Source: Gemmatimonadota bacterium
GTDB lineage: Bacteria; Gemmatimonadota; Gemmatimonadetes; Palauibacterales; Palauibacteraceae
Direction: 5' to 3'
NCBI GenBank assembly: GCA_022820995.1
Contig: JAJEEM010000025.1
Span: 1 to 49,294 of the forward strand
Length of the DNA stretch: 49,294 nucleotides
Shown here: positions 7,970 through 16,466 of the stretch, one piece after another
How positions within the stretch are numbered: position 1 is the stretch's first letter
Layout of the letters: every line of letters begins with the position of its first letter
Program-made: the position numbers and the translations under genes
Notes under the pieces: generated by a model
Database searches by the model: none
Told to the model about the DNA's origin: nothing
Seen by the model: only the letters and a program-made list of their open reading frames with translations

Positions 7970-9109
7970 ATGCGGAGACGTAGCCGGATACAGATCGGAG
8001 CACTGGCGGTCCTCCTCGCCGGGTGCGGCGGTTCGAACGGGACGGGGCCGGATGAACCCGGCGTCGTGACGCCCGACCGGTCGGAATTCGCCGTTCTCAA
8101 CTCCATCTCCGGAACCCTGCAGCAGTTCAACAGGATCGATGGCCGGCTCGTTCCCTTCGGGCGCGACATCCAGCTGGGAGCGGGCTTCCGGGGCCGGACG
8201 ATGGATTTCATCCAGGATCTGTGGGTCACGGCGTGGGACACTCCCGAGGGAAGCAAGGTGCTCTTCGGGTCCTTCTCGACCGACGAACAGACGACGGCCG
8301 TCTTCCCGAACAACGCCATCGTGGACCCGGGTAAACCCACCGTGATCTTCGACGCCGGCGGTACGGTGGGCACGCTCATCCCCGCCCGGGCGCTGGATGC
8401 GGTGTTCGTGGCCTTCCCGGGCACGCCGATGGCACAGATCGCCGTCGAGGGGGTGGGCACCTTCGTGGAGCGGACGATCCCGGCAGGGCAGTTCCTTGTC
8501 TCCGTCGATGCCAACCTCGACGACGAGGAGGGCGGGCGAGAGCCCCTCGGCCCTCCCCGCATCGTCCTCCACGAGTTCATCACCGGCAGTTACTTCGACG
8601 AGCTGAGGCTTCCGGAAAGCACGGTCGGCGCCACCGAGGCCATCGTGCTCGAAGACAACATGCTCCTGCTTGCCGGCGGTGGGGTCGACCCGATGACGTC
8701 CGCCCCGCTGGGGGACGGGAATCTCGTCGAGATCGACATGACGGCCCGTAGCGTGCAGGACGTGAACGCCCTTGGCGGCAACGGAATCTCCATGGAAGCC
8801 GGGCGGAACGGGCTCGTCTACGTCGTGCGAACCAAGGGCGTGGACGCGACGGAGACGGACTTGCTGGCGTTCAGCTTTGCAATCCGGGCATGGATAAACG
8901 GACCGGAAAACCCGATCCAGCCGCGCGACCGCGACGGCTCGAATCTAAGCTGCCGGGTCGCAGCCGCCTTTCTGGACGGCCAGATCCTCTGCGCCACCTA
9001 CGTGGCCGCGGGCCAGGGACGTCTCGTTCTCCTCTCGGCCGAGGGCGAGTTCCTCGACGAGGCGCCGATCGGGGCGGGAACGACCGATATCCTGCTTCGT
9101 CCCAGCTGA
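7970..9109 (+). CDS. Propeller-like lipoprotein next to the B12 importer
   Basis: The 379-residue product starts with a lipoprotein signal (Leu-Ala-Val-Leu-Leu-Ala-Gly-Cys). ATG at 7970 follows an AGGAG site by about 6 bases. The body has repeated units of the type Leu-Asn-Ser-x-x-Gly-Thr-Leu and Asn-Gly-Leu-Val-Tyr-Val-Val, with a final Gly-Arg-Leu-Val-Leu-Leu-Ser-Ala-Glu-Gly blade. This pattern is reminiscent of YncE-like beta-propellers. In Bacteroides the surface lipoprotein BtuG is a propeller that captures B12 with very high affinity, so a similar role is possible given the adjacent riboswitch-controlled btuFCD. That role is inference; the gene has its own 172-base leader and may be transcribed separately. 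Confidence 0.6.
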   Translation: MRRRSRIQIGALAVLLAGCGGSNGTGPDEPGVVTPDRSEFAVLNSISGTLQQFNRIDGRLVPFGRDIQLGAGFRGRTMDFIQDLWVTAWDTPEGSKVLFGSFSTDEQTTAVFPNNAIVDPGKPTVIFDAGGTVGTLIPARALDAVFVAFPGTPMAQIAVEGVGTFVERTIPAGQFLVSVDANLDDEEGGREPLGPPRIVLHEFITGSYFDELRLPESTVGATEAIVLEDNMLLLAGGGVDPMTSAPLGDGNLVEIDMTARSVQDVNALGGNGISMEAGRNGLVYVVRTKGVDATETDLLAFSFAIRAWINGPENPIQPRDRDGSNLSCRVAAAFLDGQILCATYVAAGQGRLVLLSAEGEFLDEAPIGAGTTDILLRPS

Positions 9110-9133
9110 CCGCGCCCGGGGTCGGGGGGCCGA

Positions 9134-9865
9134 GTGGGACTCGTAACGACCCGGGCCGTGGTCCTCCAGACATACCGGTACAGCGAAACCAGCAAGATCC
9201 TGCGCCTGATGACGTGGGAGCTCGGCCCCTGCTCCGCGCTCGCCCGCGGTGCGCTGCGCCCCCGAAGCCGCTTCGGCGGCCTTCTGGAACCCTTTGTGGA
9301 AGGGGAGGCGACATTCTACAGCCGGGAGGGGCGCGACCTGCATACCCTCTCCAACTTCGAACTCCTCCGCGACCGGCGTGGACTGGACCGGTCGATCACG
9401 CTCTTCACGATCGCGTCCGTCCTGTGCGAACTCGTGATGCGTCTCGCCCCGGAACACGGCGACGAGGAGCTGTATCGCACGCTGACCGCGGGTCTCGACG
9501 GACTCCATGGCCGGGCCCGGGAGGAGGCGCCGGCCATCGGGCTCGAGTACGTCTGGGGCGTGGTCGACGCCCTGGGTTTTCGACCGGAGACCGAACGTTG
9601 CGTCGGCTGCCGGAATCCGATCGGAGCGACGGGCGCGCGCTTCGACTTCGAGGCGGGCGGGCTTCGCTGCGGCACCTGCGGCCCGATCGGCCCCGAACTC
9701 GACCCGGCGGAACTCGACACGCTCCGGGTCCTCGTTTCGGGCGGGGCGGCGGGGCGGAACCGCGGCAACGGCCGCCAGGGCCGTTGGCTGGCCGAGTTCA
9801 TCCGGCACCACGTGGCGGAGGGCGCACAGCTGAAGTCTCTGCCCTTCCTGAGCCGGCTCGGCTGA
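9134..9865 (+). CDS. recO: DNA repair protein RecO
   Basis: The 243-residue protein begins Thr-Arg-Ala-Val-Val-Leu-Gln-Thr-Tyr-Arg-Tyr-Ser-Glu-Thr-Ser, the usual OB-fold start of RecO. It carries a Cys-x2-Cys pair near residue 156 (Cys-Val-Gly-Cys) and another near residue 181 (Cys-Gly-Thr-Cys) for zinc. RecO loads RecA on SSB-coated single-stranded DNA with RecR. The GTG at 9134 directly precedes the conserved N terminus. It lies 24 bases after the lipoprotein gene and 40 bases before selB. Confidence 0.93.
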   Translation: MGLVTTRAVVLQTYRYSETSKILRLMTWELGPCSALARGALRPRSRFGGLLEPFVEGEATFYSREGRDLHTLSNFELLRDRRGLDRSITLFTIASVLCELVMRLAPEHGDEELYRTLTAGLDGLHGRAREEAPAIGLEYVWGVVDALGFRPETERCVGCRNPIGATGARFDFEAGGLRCGTCGPIGPELDPAELDTLRVLVSGGAAGRNRGNGRQGRWLAEFIRHHVAEGAQLKSLPFLSRLG

Positions 9866-9905
9866 ACGCCCGTGCACGACCGGTGAGCGCGCTGCGAGCG
9901 AAGGC

Positions 9906-11801
9906 GTGAGCGATCGGCGCGGGATCGTGATCGGGACCGCCGGGCACGTGGATCACGGCAAGACCGCCCTCGTGCGGGCGTTGACGGGGGTCGAGACGGA
10001 CCGCTGGCTGGAGGAGCGGAAACGGGGGCTCACGATAGACCTGGGCTTCGCGCGGCTCGACCTCGATCCCGACCTGGAGACGGGGATCGTCGACGTCCCG
10101 GGGCACGAAGACTTTCTCAAGAACATGCTCGCCGGGGCCACCGGTATCGACGTCCTCCTCCTCGTCGTGGCGGCGGACGAAGGTCCGATGCCGCAGACCC
10201 ACGAGCACCTCGCGATCGCGCGCCTCCTGAACATCCGGCGCGGCGTCGTCGCACTCACCAAGAGCGACCGGGTGGACGAGGACTGGCTCGACCTCGCACA
10301 CGAGACGACCCGGGAACTGCTGGACGAGGACACCGCCCGGGCGTCATGGGAGATCGTGCCGGTCTCCGCCCTGACGGGCGACGGGATCGAACCGCTCCGG
10401 GAAGCGCTGGGCCGGTCGACGGCGGGGATCCGCACCCGCGGCGTCGACGACCGCTTCCGGCTCCCGATCGACCGATCCTTCTCGATCCGGGGCACCGGTA
10501 CCGTGGTGACCGGCACGGTGTGGAGCGGGTCCATCGGCGTGGGGGACACCGTGAGCGTTTTCCCCGGCGGGGATTCGGCCCGCGTGCGCGCGCTCCAGGT
10601 GCACGAGGATCCCCGTCCCCGCGTCACCGCCGGCCGCCGGTGCGCCGTCGCCCTCGTCGGGGTCGCGCCGGCCTCCGTGGAGCGGGGCAGCGTGCTCTTC
10701 GACCCGTCCGACTGGCAGTCGAGCGAACGTCTCGGCGTCCGCGTGCGGGCACTGGGGGGCCGCGACCGGCCCCTGCTTCATGGACAGCGCCTCCGGGTCT
10801 ATCTGGGCACGCGCGAAGTCATGGCCCGGCTGCAGACGGCGGATCGCCGACCCATCGCACCCGGGGAGACCGCCTGGGCCGTGCTCGCCCTCGAGGCGCC
10901 GCTCCTCGCCCGGACCCGCGATCGGGCCATCCTCCGCTTCTACTCGCCGGTGACGACGGTCGGCGGGGTCCGCGTCGCGGAACTGAACCCGCCGCCCGGT
11001 TGGCCGGCCCGGACGGAGGCCTGGAGCCGGATTCTCGACGGCGCCCCGCCGGAGGCGGTCGCCGCGGCCGTGGCTCTGAGAGGCCTGCGCGGGCTCCCCG
11101 CCGCGGCGTCACCGATCCTCCTCGGGTGGCGCGACTCGACCTTCGAGACGGCCGCGGAGGAGGCCGAATGCGTGCGCATCGGCGGCCACTGGTTCGCGGC
11201 GGATGCCGTTGCGGAGGCCATGGAGGCCGTGGAGGAGAGCGTGGCCCGTCTCCACGCGGCGGACCGCCGCGCCCCCGGCGTATCGAAGGAGGCCGTGCGC
11301 TCCGCCATGGCGCCGGTCTGCGATCTCGAACTGGCGGAGACGGCCGTCCGCCGACTCCTCGCCGACCGCCGGCTCGTCGAGAGCGGGCCGCGGCTCGCGC
11401 TGCCGGGCCACGCGCCCCGCCTCACCGCCCGGGAGGAAGAGGGACGCGCGCAGCTCGCCCGGACGATAGAAGCCGCCGGACTGCAGCCGCCGCTCGTCGC
11501 GGAACTGGGGAGGACGCTGCGCCTCGACCGGGCCGTGCTCGACGACCTCCTGCGGTTGCTGCAGGAATCCGGCGCGACGAGGGCGGTCACACCCGAACTG
11601 CACGTCGCCGCCGCTGCTCTCGAGACCATGGAAACGCGGGTAAGGGATCTCCTCGCCGATGGCACGCCGGCCCCTCCCGCCCGATTCAAGGAAGCGTTCG
11701 GTCTCTCACGGAAGTACCTGATCCCGCTCCTCGAATACCTGGACCGGGAAGGCGTGACCCGACGAACGACGGAAGGAAGAGTCCTCGTTCAGCGGACGTG
11801 A
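9906..11801 (+). CDS. selB: Selenocysteine-specific elongation factor SelB
   Basis: The 631-residue GTPase has G1 Gly-His-Val-Asp-His-Gly-Lys-Thr (residues 13-20), G3 Asp-Val-Pro-Gly-His-Glu-Asp-Phe and G4 Thr-Lys-Ser-Asp. Two beta-barrel domains follow, then a long C-terminal winged-helix region (about 370-631) that in SelB reads the SECIS hairpin. SelB carries selenocysteinyl-tRNA(Sec) to in-frame UGA codons. The matching tRNA-Sec gene lies 5.3 kb downstream. Its 3' end overlaps the convergent zinc-ribbon gene by 13 bases. No selA or selD is present in this window. Confidence 0.95.
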   Translation: MSDRRGIVIGTAGHVDHGKTALVRALTGVETDRWLEERKRGLTIDLGFARLDLDPDLETGIVDVPGHEDFLKNMLAGATGIDVLLLVVAADEGPMPQTHEHLAIARLLNIRRGVVALTKSDRVDEDWLDLAHETTRELLDEDTARASWEIVPVSALTGDGIEPLREALGRSTAGIRTRGVDDRFRLPIDRSFSIRGTGTVVTGTVWSGSIGVGDTVSVFPGGDSARVRALQVHEDPRPRVTAGRRCAVALVGVAPASVERGSVLFDPSDWQSSERLGVRVRALGGRDRPLLHGQRLRVYLGTREVMARLQTADRRPIAPGETAWAVLALEAPLLARTRDRAILRFYSPVTTVGGVRVAELNPPPGWPARTEAWSRILDGAPPEAVAAAVALRGLRGLPAAASPILLGWRDSTFETAAEEAECVRIGGHWFAADAVAEAMEAVEESVARLHAADRRAPGVSKEAVRSAMAPVCDLELAETAVRRLLADRRLVESGPRLALPGHAPRLTAREEEGRAQLARTIEAAGLQPPLVAELGRTLRLDRAVLDDLLRLLQESGATRAVTPELHVAAAALETMETRVRDLLADGTPAPPARFKEAFGLSRKYLIPLLEYLDREGVTRRTTEGRVLVQRT

Positions 11802-12145
11802 TAGAGGAAGCAGCCGCAATATTCGCACGACTCGACGCGGAGATTGCGATCCGCCTCGGAGGCGCGGGCGGTGGAGACCGCCACGAAGCAGCCGTAGCAG
11901 ATGCCGTTGATGACCGGCGCGACGACCCTCGGCGCCTTGTCGGCGATACGGCGGTAGCGCGCCCGGATCCCCCGGCCCAGCCGCTGCTCCAGCTCCTCGA
12001 CCTTCTCATCGAGCGACTGGATCGCGTCTTCGATCTTGACGTCGAAGACCTCCGCCTCGAGATCCGTCAGCGACCCGTCCGTGAGTTCCCGGCGCTGCAT
12101 TCTCAGGTCCTGGATCTCGAGGAGCAATTCGAGTTGCTGGTCCAC
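11789..12145 (-). CDS. Coiled-coil C4-type zinc ribbon protein
   Basis: The 118-residue protein has an N-terminal coiled coil rich in Glu/Leu (residues about 1-60) and a C-terminal zinc ribbon with Cys-Tyr-Gly-Cys and Cys-Glu-Tyr-Cys. This arrangement resembles the C4-type zinc-ribbon (DUF164/CT398-like) family but is shorter than typical 230-240-residue members. The GTG start at 12145 shares one base with the ptsN stop (TAGTG), so the two genes are coupled. Function is unknown; nucleic-acid or membrane-traffic roles have been suggested for the family. Confidence 0.75.
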   Translation of the reverse strand: MDQQLELLLEIQDLRMQRRELTDGSLTDLEAEVFDVKIEDAIQSLDEKVEELEQRLGRGIRARYRRIADKAPRVVAPVINGICYGCFVAVSTARASEADRNLRVESCEYCGCFLYHVR

Positions 12146-12597
12146 TAGAGATCCTTCGCCTCGAGCAGCTCGATGAACTGTTCGGGGCTCGAAAGTTCCG
12201 CGAGCGATTCCGGCACATCGGCCTCCTTGCCGAACTGGGCGATCTTGCCCAGCACCGGAAGATACTGATTCGAGACCTCCAGCGGCGGCGCGACGATGAG
12301 AAAGACGTACCGGACCGGTTTCTCGTCGATCGCCTTGAAGTCGAGGCCCGAGAGCTTTCGGCCGAACGCGACCCGCAGCCGGGTCACGACGAGCGAGCGG
12401 CAATGGGGGATCGCGATGCCGCGGCCGATCCCGGTCGAACCGAGATTCTCCCGCCGCTTCAACATCTTGTAGAGGATTCCTTCGGACTTTCCGTCGAGGC
12501 CCAGACACGACACAAGTTCCTTCAGGGCCTCATCCTTCGTCTCGGCCGCCAGGTCGAGGTTGATGGCGGACGGAACGAACAATTCACGAAGCTGCAC
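12145..12597 (-). CDS. ptsN: PTS EIIA-Ntr-type regulatory protein
   Basis: The 150-residue protein has the EIIA-Ntr fold with phosphoacceptor His65 in Gly-Ile-Ala-Ile-Pro-His-Cys-Arg. It also has Thr-Gly-Ile-Gly-Arg-Gly before it and Leu-Val-Ala-Pro-like Phe-Leu-Ile-Val-Ala-Pro-Pro after it. It would receive phosphate from HPr/enzyme I (encoded at 0.9-2.9 kb) and act in regulation rather than sugar uptake. Start is GTG, preceded by a GGAGGAG site about 10-12 bases upstream. A near-consensus promoter lies about 85 bases upstream. Confidence 0.93.
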   Translation of the reverse strand: MQLRELFVPSAINLDLAAETKDEALKELVSCLGLDGKSEGILYKMLKRRENLGSTGIGRGIAIPHCRSLVVTRLRVAFGRKLSGLDFKAIDEKPVRYVFLIVAPPLEVSNQYLPVLGKIAQFGKEADVPESLAELSSPEQFIELLEAKDL

Positions 12598-12679
12598 TTG
12601 GATCTATATCTCCTCCCCGCGAACGCGGGGCGCATATCGAATCAACGGGAACCGACTCCGCGGGACCCGGCAGACCCCG

Positions 12680-12709
12680 AGTATACCCGCGCCGGTTTCC
12701 GGCTGTCAA
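12680..12709 (-). promoter_or_regulatory. Sigma-70-type promoter for ptsN operon
   Basis: On the minus strand TTGACA (12709-12704) is followed after 18 bases by TATACT (12685-12680). The -35 hexamer is a perfect consensus and the -10 matches five of six positions. This is the clearest promoter in the window and predicts a leader of about 75 bases before ptsN. Confidence 0.75.
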
Positions 12710-12787
12710 AGAAGCTCCGCGGCCGCTCCCGGAACTTGCGCCGCACGCCGGGATAAACCACCGTAATGGCAGCACTCGCGCGTATCG

Positions 12788-13154
12788 GGGGGCGACACGG
12801 CTTCGACGCGTGAACCGGAAGCTGCGGAAGCGTGCCGAGGTGCCCGGGGCCTCGTTAAACACCGGGAAACTTCAGGTGCCAACGACGGTTTGGCTCTGGC
12901 TGCGTAAACCTGCGTAGCCCGTCCACGAGAGGTCCGGGCCCGAGGACCTCCCGACGGACGTCGACGAATCGGGCTGGTCATCCCGGCGCGCCGTGAGCCG
13001 CGGGTGACGAGAACACGGTGAGAACCGCGTACACGGCTGGTTTCGCAAGGGGTTGTTCGTGAACCCTCGCGCGACGAGACTTGATCGCGAACTACGCACG
13101 TAGATGCCGTGGCGGATGGGCTCGCGGACGCGGGTTCGATTCCCGCCGCCTCCA
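12788..13154 (+). ncRNA. ssrA: tmRNA (transfer-messenger RNA)
   Basis: The RNA begins GGGGGCGACACGGCTTCGAC, whose first 7 bases pair with CGCCTCC at 13147-13153 to form the acceptor stem (one G-U). A T arm of five pairs with loop TTCGATT lies at 13130-13146. The tag-reading frame starts near 12878 (GCC) and encodes Ala-Asn-Asp-Gly-Leu-Ala-Leu-Ala-Ala before TAA at 12905-12907. The length is 367 bases, normal for one-piece tmRNA, and CCA is not encoded. It rescues stalled ribosomes with SmpB, which is not in this window. A terminator follows directly. Confidence 0.96.
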
Positions 13155-13171
13155 CTCATGCAGGGCTCCAC

Positions 13172-13211
13172 CCGGGGCGCCTCCCTTTCCGGCGGCGCCT
13201 CGGCTTTTTTT
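13172..13211 (+). terminator. Rho-independent terminator of tmRNA
   Basis: CCGGGGCGCC (13172-13181) pairs with GGCGCCTCGG (13194-13203), ten pairs with one G-U, with a 12-base loop. Seven T residues follow at 13205-13211. It separates the tmRNA from greA. Confidence 0.9.
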
Positions 13212-13246
13212 GCGGCCGGCCCGTGGACGGGTCGAGGAGGTTCCGG

Positions 13247-13714
13247 ATGATCGAAGAACTGCAGCGCAAGATCGGGGACGAAGCGGAGACGCTCCTCCAC
13301 GAGCTGAACGTCATCCTTCCGAAAGAGATCGAGAAGGCCGTCGCCCAGGGCGACCTGCGAGAAAACTCCGAGTACACCGCCGCTCTGGAGCGGCAGGGTT
13401 TCGTGCGGGCGCGACTCGACTACCTGGCACGCCGAATGTCGCAGCTCGGGGAACTCGATATCGAGAACATCCCGACGGACCGCGTCGGGTTCGGGTCCAG
13501 AGTCGCCGTGCGGGACCTGGAGGACGACGAGATCGAGTCCTTCAACCTCACGATCGGCGACGACGTCGACATCGAGAACAACGACATCTCGATGGAATCG
13601 CCCATCGGCCGTGCGCTCCTCGGAAGGAGGAAGGGCGAACTCGTGAGCGTGAGACTGCCCGCCGGCGGGCGCGAGTTCGAGGTCGTCGATTTCGAGACGC
13701 TGCACGACCTGTAG
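13247..13714 (+). CDS. greA: Transcription elongation factor GreA
   Basis: The 155-residue protein has the N-terminal coiled coil with Gly-Asp-Leu-Arg-Glu-Asn-Ser-Glu-Tyr, whose acidic tip enters the RNA polymerase secondary channel. Its C-terminal domain contains Val-Gly-Phe-Gly-Ser-Arg-Val, Ser-Pro-Ile-Gly-Arg-Ala-Leu-Leu-Gly. GreA stimulates transcript cleavage in backtracked polymerase. ATG at 13247 follows a GAGGAGG site by 6 bases. The frame extends upstream through the tmRNA 3' end but that part is not coding. It converges with mlaD. Confidence 0.93.
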   Translation: MIEELQRKIGDEAETLLHELNVILPKEIEKAVAQGDLRENSEYTAALERQGFVRARLDYLARRMSQLGELDIENIPTDRVGFGSRVAVRDLEDDEIESFNLTIGDDVDIENNDISMESPIGRALLGRRKGELVSVRLPAGGREFEVVDFETLHDL

Positions 13715-13719
13715 CGGCT

Positions 13720-13734
13720 GGCGGCCCCGCCGCC
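13720..13734. terminator. Hairpin between convergent greA and mlaD
   Basis: GGCGGC (13720-13725) and GCCGCC (13729-13734) form a six-pair stem with loop CCC in the 27 bases between the two convergent stops. There is no T tract, so any terminator activity is uncertain. Confidence 0.35.
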
Positions 13735-13741
13735 GCCTGCG

Positions 13742-14722
13742 CTAGAAGACGCGGATCGGCGGGATGAACTTGCCGGGGTTGGCCCGCACCTCGGCGAGGA
13801 ACGCGTTCAGGTCCACGACCACCTTGAGCAGTTCCTCGTAGAGCGTCTCGTCGCTGACAAGCTGCCCGACCACCCCCTCGCCTCCCTCGATGAGATCCAG
13901 GATGGAATTGGCGCGGGTCGCGGACGAAGCGATCGCACGATACAGGGAGTCCGACGCCAGCAGGCGCCCGAGAGTCCCATCGCCGGCCGCCAGCGCTCCC
14001 GTCACCGTGTCGAGGCGGGCGGTCGAAGAAACGAGGCGGTCGTACAGCTGCGGATCCTCGAGCAGGCGGGCCAGCGAGCCTTCCCCGTTCGCGATCGGCC
14101 CCAGCACGGCCGCGAGGTTGTCGTTGAGGTCGACGAGGCCGTCGTAGAGCGCCTCGTCGACCAGGAGGCGTCCCAGTGAACCCTCGCCGCTCGAGACGCG
14201 GGCCAGCGTTGCGGAAAGGTCGTTCGAGAGCTGCGTGAGGCCGAGGACGGCATCGGCCGCCTGGCCCAGGAGTTCATCGTAGCTCAGCGCCGGCGCCGTA
14301 CCGATCGTGTCTCCCGGGACGAGGGTTGCCGAATCCGGAGACCCCGGTTCGATGTCGATGAGACGGTCGCCGAGGAGTCCCTGCGTCCGCACGCGGGCTC
14401 GCGAGCCGCGCCGGATCTGCTCCCGGACGTCCACGCTGACCCCGAGCCAGACCGCGACCGCCGCCTCCGAGTCGCCACGCTCTTCCGGGGAGATGAACTC
14501 CACGCGCTCGACCTGGCCGACGCCGCGCCCGGCCACCTGGACGGGCGCGCCCGGGCGGAGCCCCGAAGCCGATTCCATGAGGGCCACAAGCTGGTAGCGC
14601 TCGCCGAACACGTCCCCGATCCGGCCCACGAACAGCACGCACAACGCAAGAAGAACGAGAGAGACGATGAGGACGAACCCCACGCGCATCTGGTCCCATG
14701 TGATCGGTTCCGATCTTCGCAT
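13742..14722 (-). CDS. mlaD: MlaD/MCE-domain lipid transport protein
   Basis: The 326-residue protein has one N-terminal membrane helix (about residues 13-34), then an MCE domain with Leu-Arg-Pro-Gly-Ala-Pro-Val-Gln-Val-Ala-Gly and Arg-Thr-Gln-Gly-Leu-Leu-Gly-Asp-Arg-Leu. The C-terminal 180 residues are helical and contain four near-repeats of the type Gly-Glu-Gly-Ser-Leu-Gly-Arg-Leu-Leu. MCE proteins form periplasmic hexamers that shuttle phospholipids between membranes. It is the last gene of the mlaE-mlaF-mlaD operon and is longer than E. coli MlaD (183). Confidence 0.9.
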   Translation of the reverse strand: MRRSEPITWDQMRVGFVLIVSLVLLALCVLFVGRIGDVFGERYQLVALMESASGLRPGAPVQVAGRGVGQVERVEFISPEERGDSEAAVAVWLGVSVDVREQIRRGSRARVRTQGLLGDRLIDIEPGSPDSATLVPGDTIGTAPALSYDELLGQAADAVLGLTQLSNDLSATLARVSSGEGSLGRLLVDEALYDGLVDLNDNLAAVLGPIANGEGSLARLLEDPQLYDRLVSSTARLDTVTGALAAGDGTLGRLLASDSLYRAIASSATRANSILDLIEGGEGVVGQLVSDETLYEELLKVVVDLNAFLAEVRANPGKFIPPIRVF

Positions 14723-14779
14723 CGTATCCCCCAGCCCCCCGTCTGGTCCGGCAGCTAGCCGCCGCCGAAGGCTCGTCCG

Positions 14780-15622
14780 TTAGCCGCGGAAGGCCCGAAC
14801 ATATCGGTCTTCCGTAGCGTGCATCTCCTCCGGCGTTCCGCTGAAGATAATCTCCCCGTCCCTCAGGAGCGCGGTCTCGGTCGCGATTCTCGATGCGGAC
14901 CGCACATCGTGGGTCACTACGACGACGCAGACGTGGAGTTCCCGCCGCAGCTTCAGGATCAGTTCGTCGATCCTCCGCGTCGTGATCGGATCGAGCCCGC
15001 TCGTCGGTTCGTCGAAGAGGAGGATCGGCGGCCGGTGAGCGATCGCCCGCGCGATGGCGACGCGCTTGCGCATGCCTCCCGACAGTGCGGACGGGAGCAG
15101 AGGGAGAACCACGGCGGGGTCGAGGTCCACAAAGGACAGCACCTCCTCGACGCGCTCCCGGATCTCGTCCTCCGCCAGAGTCGTATGCTCGTAGAGCGGG
15201 AAGGCCACGTTGTCGAACACGTTCAGGGAGTCGAAGAGCGCCGATCCCTGGAACACCATCCCCATCCGTTCCCGCAGGGCCAGAGCCTCCGGGCGCGAAA
15301 CCGCGCTGATGTCGCGTCCCTCGATGAGGACCTCGCCGCGGTCGGGAAGGAGGAGCCGGAGCATGAGGCGCAGGATCGTCGACTTTCCGACCCCCGACCC
15401 GCCGAGGATGCAGAGCGTCCCGCCCCGGGCGACGCCCAGCGAAACGCCGCGCAGCACCTCGTGATCCCCGAACGAGAGCCACACATCCCGGAGTTCGACG
15501 ATTTCGGGCCCGCCGCCCTCGCTCGCGTGGGTTTCCAGCTCGCGGCGAATCTCGTCGCGCAACTCCGCCTCGAAGGCCTCGCTTCCCGGCTGCGGCCCGC
15601 CGGCGGGCGTGCGGTCGCTCAT
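14780..15622 (-). CDS. mlaF: MlaF-type ABC transporter ATP-binding protein
   Basis: The 280-residue ATPase has Walker A Gly-Gly-Ser-Gly-Val-Gly-Lys-Ser-Thr near residue 74, signature Leu-Ser-Gly-Gly-Met-Arg-Lys-Arg, and Walker B Ile-Leu-Leu-Phe-Asp-Glu-Pro-Thr with Ser-Gly-Leu-Asp-Pro. The Ser-Gly-Gly-Met-Arg-Lys-Arg form is typical of MlaF/Mkl ATPases. A 40-residue N-terminal acidic extension is extra to the family. It drives lipid movement through MlaE. Confidence 0.94.
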   Translation of the reverse strand: MSDRTPAGGPQPGSEAFEAELRDEIRRELETHASEGGGPEIVELRDVWLSFGDHEVLRGVSLGVARGGTLCILGGSGVGKSTILRLMLRLLLPDRGEVLIEGRDISAVSRPEALALRERMGMVFQGSALFDSLNVFDNVAFPLYEHTTLAEDEIRERVEEVLSFVDLDPAVVLPLLPSALSGGMRKRVAIARAIAHRPPILLFDEPTSGLDPITTRRIDELILKLRRELHVCVVVVTHDVRSASRIATETALLRDGEIIFSGTPEEMHATEDRYVRAFRG

Positions 15623-15635
15623 GGTGGATCCTCGC

Positions 15636-16466
15636 TCACCATTGGAACATGGCGAGCAGGATCTGGGTGAGGAAGTAATCCGCCGCGAGGATGAGGATGG
15701 ACGAGGTCACCACGGCCCGGGTCGTCGCTCGCCCGACGCCTTCCGTGCCGCCCTCGGCCCGAAGCCCGTGGAAGCAACTCGTGAGCGCGATGATCCCGCC
15801 GAAGGTGAAGGGCTTCACCAGCCCCTGAATCAGGTCGATGGGGATGACCCTGAGCACGAAGCCGCTCTGGGCGAGGGTGTCCCACACGGAGTTGATATAC
15901 AACTGGGCCGTGAAGTCCAGCGTCAGGACCGCGATGAGAAGCCCCCCCAGGATGGCCACGGCGTCGCCGATGATCGTGACCACGGGGAGCATCACGAGCG
16001 CGGCGAGAAAACGCGGCACGACGAGTTTCCGGATCGGGTCGACACCCATCGTCCGGAGGGCGTCGACCTGCTCCGTGACACGCATTGCGCCCAGGGCCGC
16101 TGCCATGCCGGCGCCCGCGCGGCCGGTGACGATGAGCGCCGTGAGAACGGGACCGAGTTCGCGTATCGTGCTGGCCCCCACAAGGCGGCCGATGTAGACC
16201 GTTGCTCCGAACCGCTCCATTTCCACGGCGGACTGGAGGGCGAGCACCATCCCCGTAAAGAGGCCGGTCAGCATGACGATGAAGATCGATGCGACGCCGA
16301 TCGTGTCCATCTGCTGAACGAGATCGCCGCGATAGAAGGGCTGACTCAAACAAGCCCTCGACACGCGTACGAAAAGCCGGCAATAGGCCTCGACCGCGAA
16401 GGCCATGCGGAGCACGGCATCGCGAGCGAGTCTTGCGGCGGAACGGCGGGCGGAGCCGTCGGGCAC
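15636..16466 (-). CDS. mlaE: MlaE-type lipid ABC transporter permease
   Basis: The membrane protein shows MlaE motifs Leu-Thr-Gly-Leu-Phe-Thr-Gly-Met-Val-Leu, Ile-Arg-Glu-Leu-Gly-Pro-Val-Leu, Gly-Arg-Ala-Gly-Ala-Gly and Met-Arg-Val-Thr-Glu-Gln-Val-Asp-Ala-Leu, with five or six hydrophobic segments. It forms the inner-membrane core of the Mla complex. The start is uncertain. GTG at 16466 gives 276 residues and an N terminus comparable with E. coli MlaE, while ATG at 16406 gives 256. The frame remains open much further upstream, across ridA and the tRNA-Sec, but that is a high-GC artefact. Confidence 0.9.
   Translation of the reverse strand: MPDGSARRSAARLARDAVLRMAFAVEAYCRLFVRVSRACLSQPFYRGDLVQQMDTIGVASIFIVMLTGLFTGMVLALQSAVEMERFGATVYIGRLVGASTIRELGPVLTALIVTGRAGAGMAAALGAMRVTEQVDALRTMGVDPIRKLVVPRFLAALVMLPVVTIIGDAVAILGGLLIAVLTLDFTAQLYINSVWDTLAQSGFVLRVIPIDLIQGLVKPFTFGGIIALTSCFHGLRAEGGTEGVGRATTRAVVTSSILILAADYFLTQILLAMFQW

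Noticed and set aside
12706..13705. Open frames across the tmRNA region on both strands
   Set aside because: The RNA secondary structure and tag frame identify the region as tmRNA; these frames have no protein features and one runs antisense to greA.
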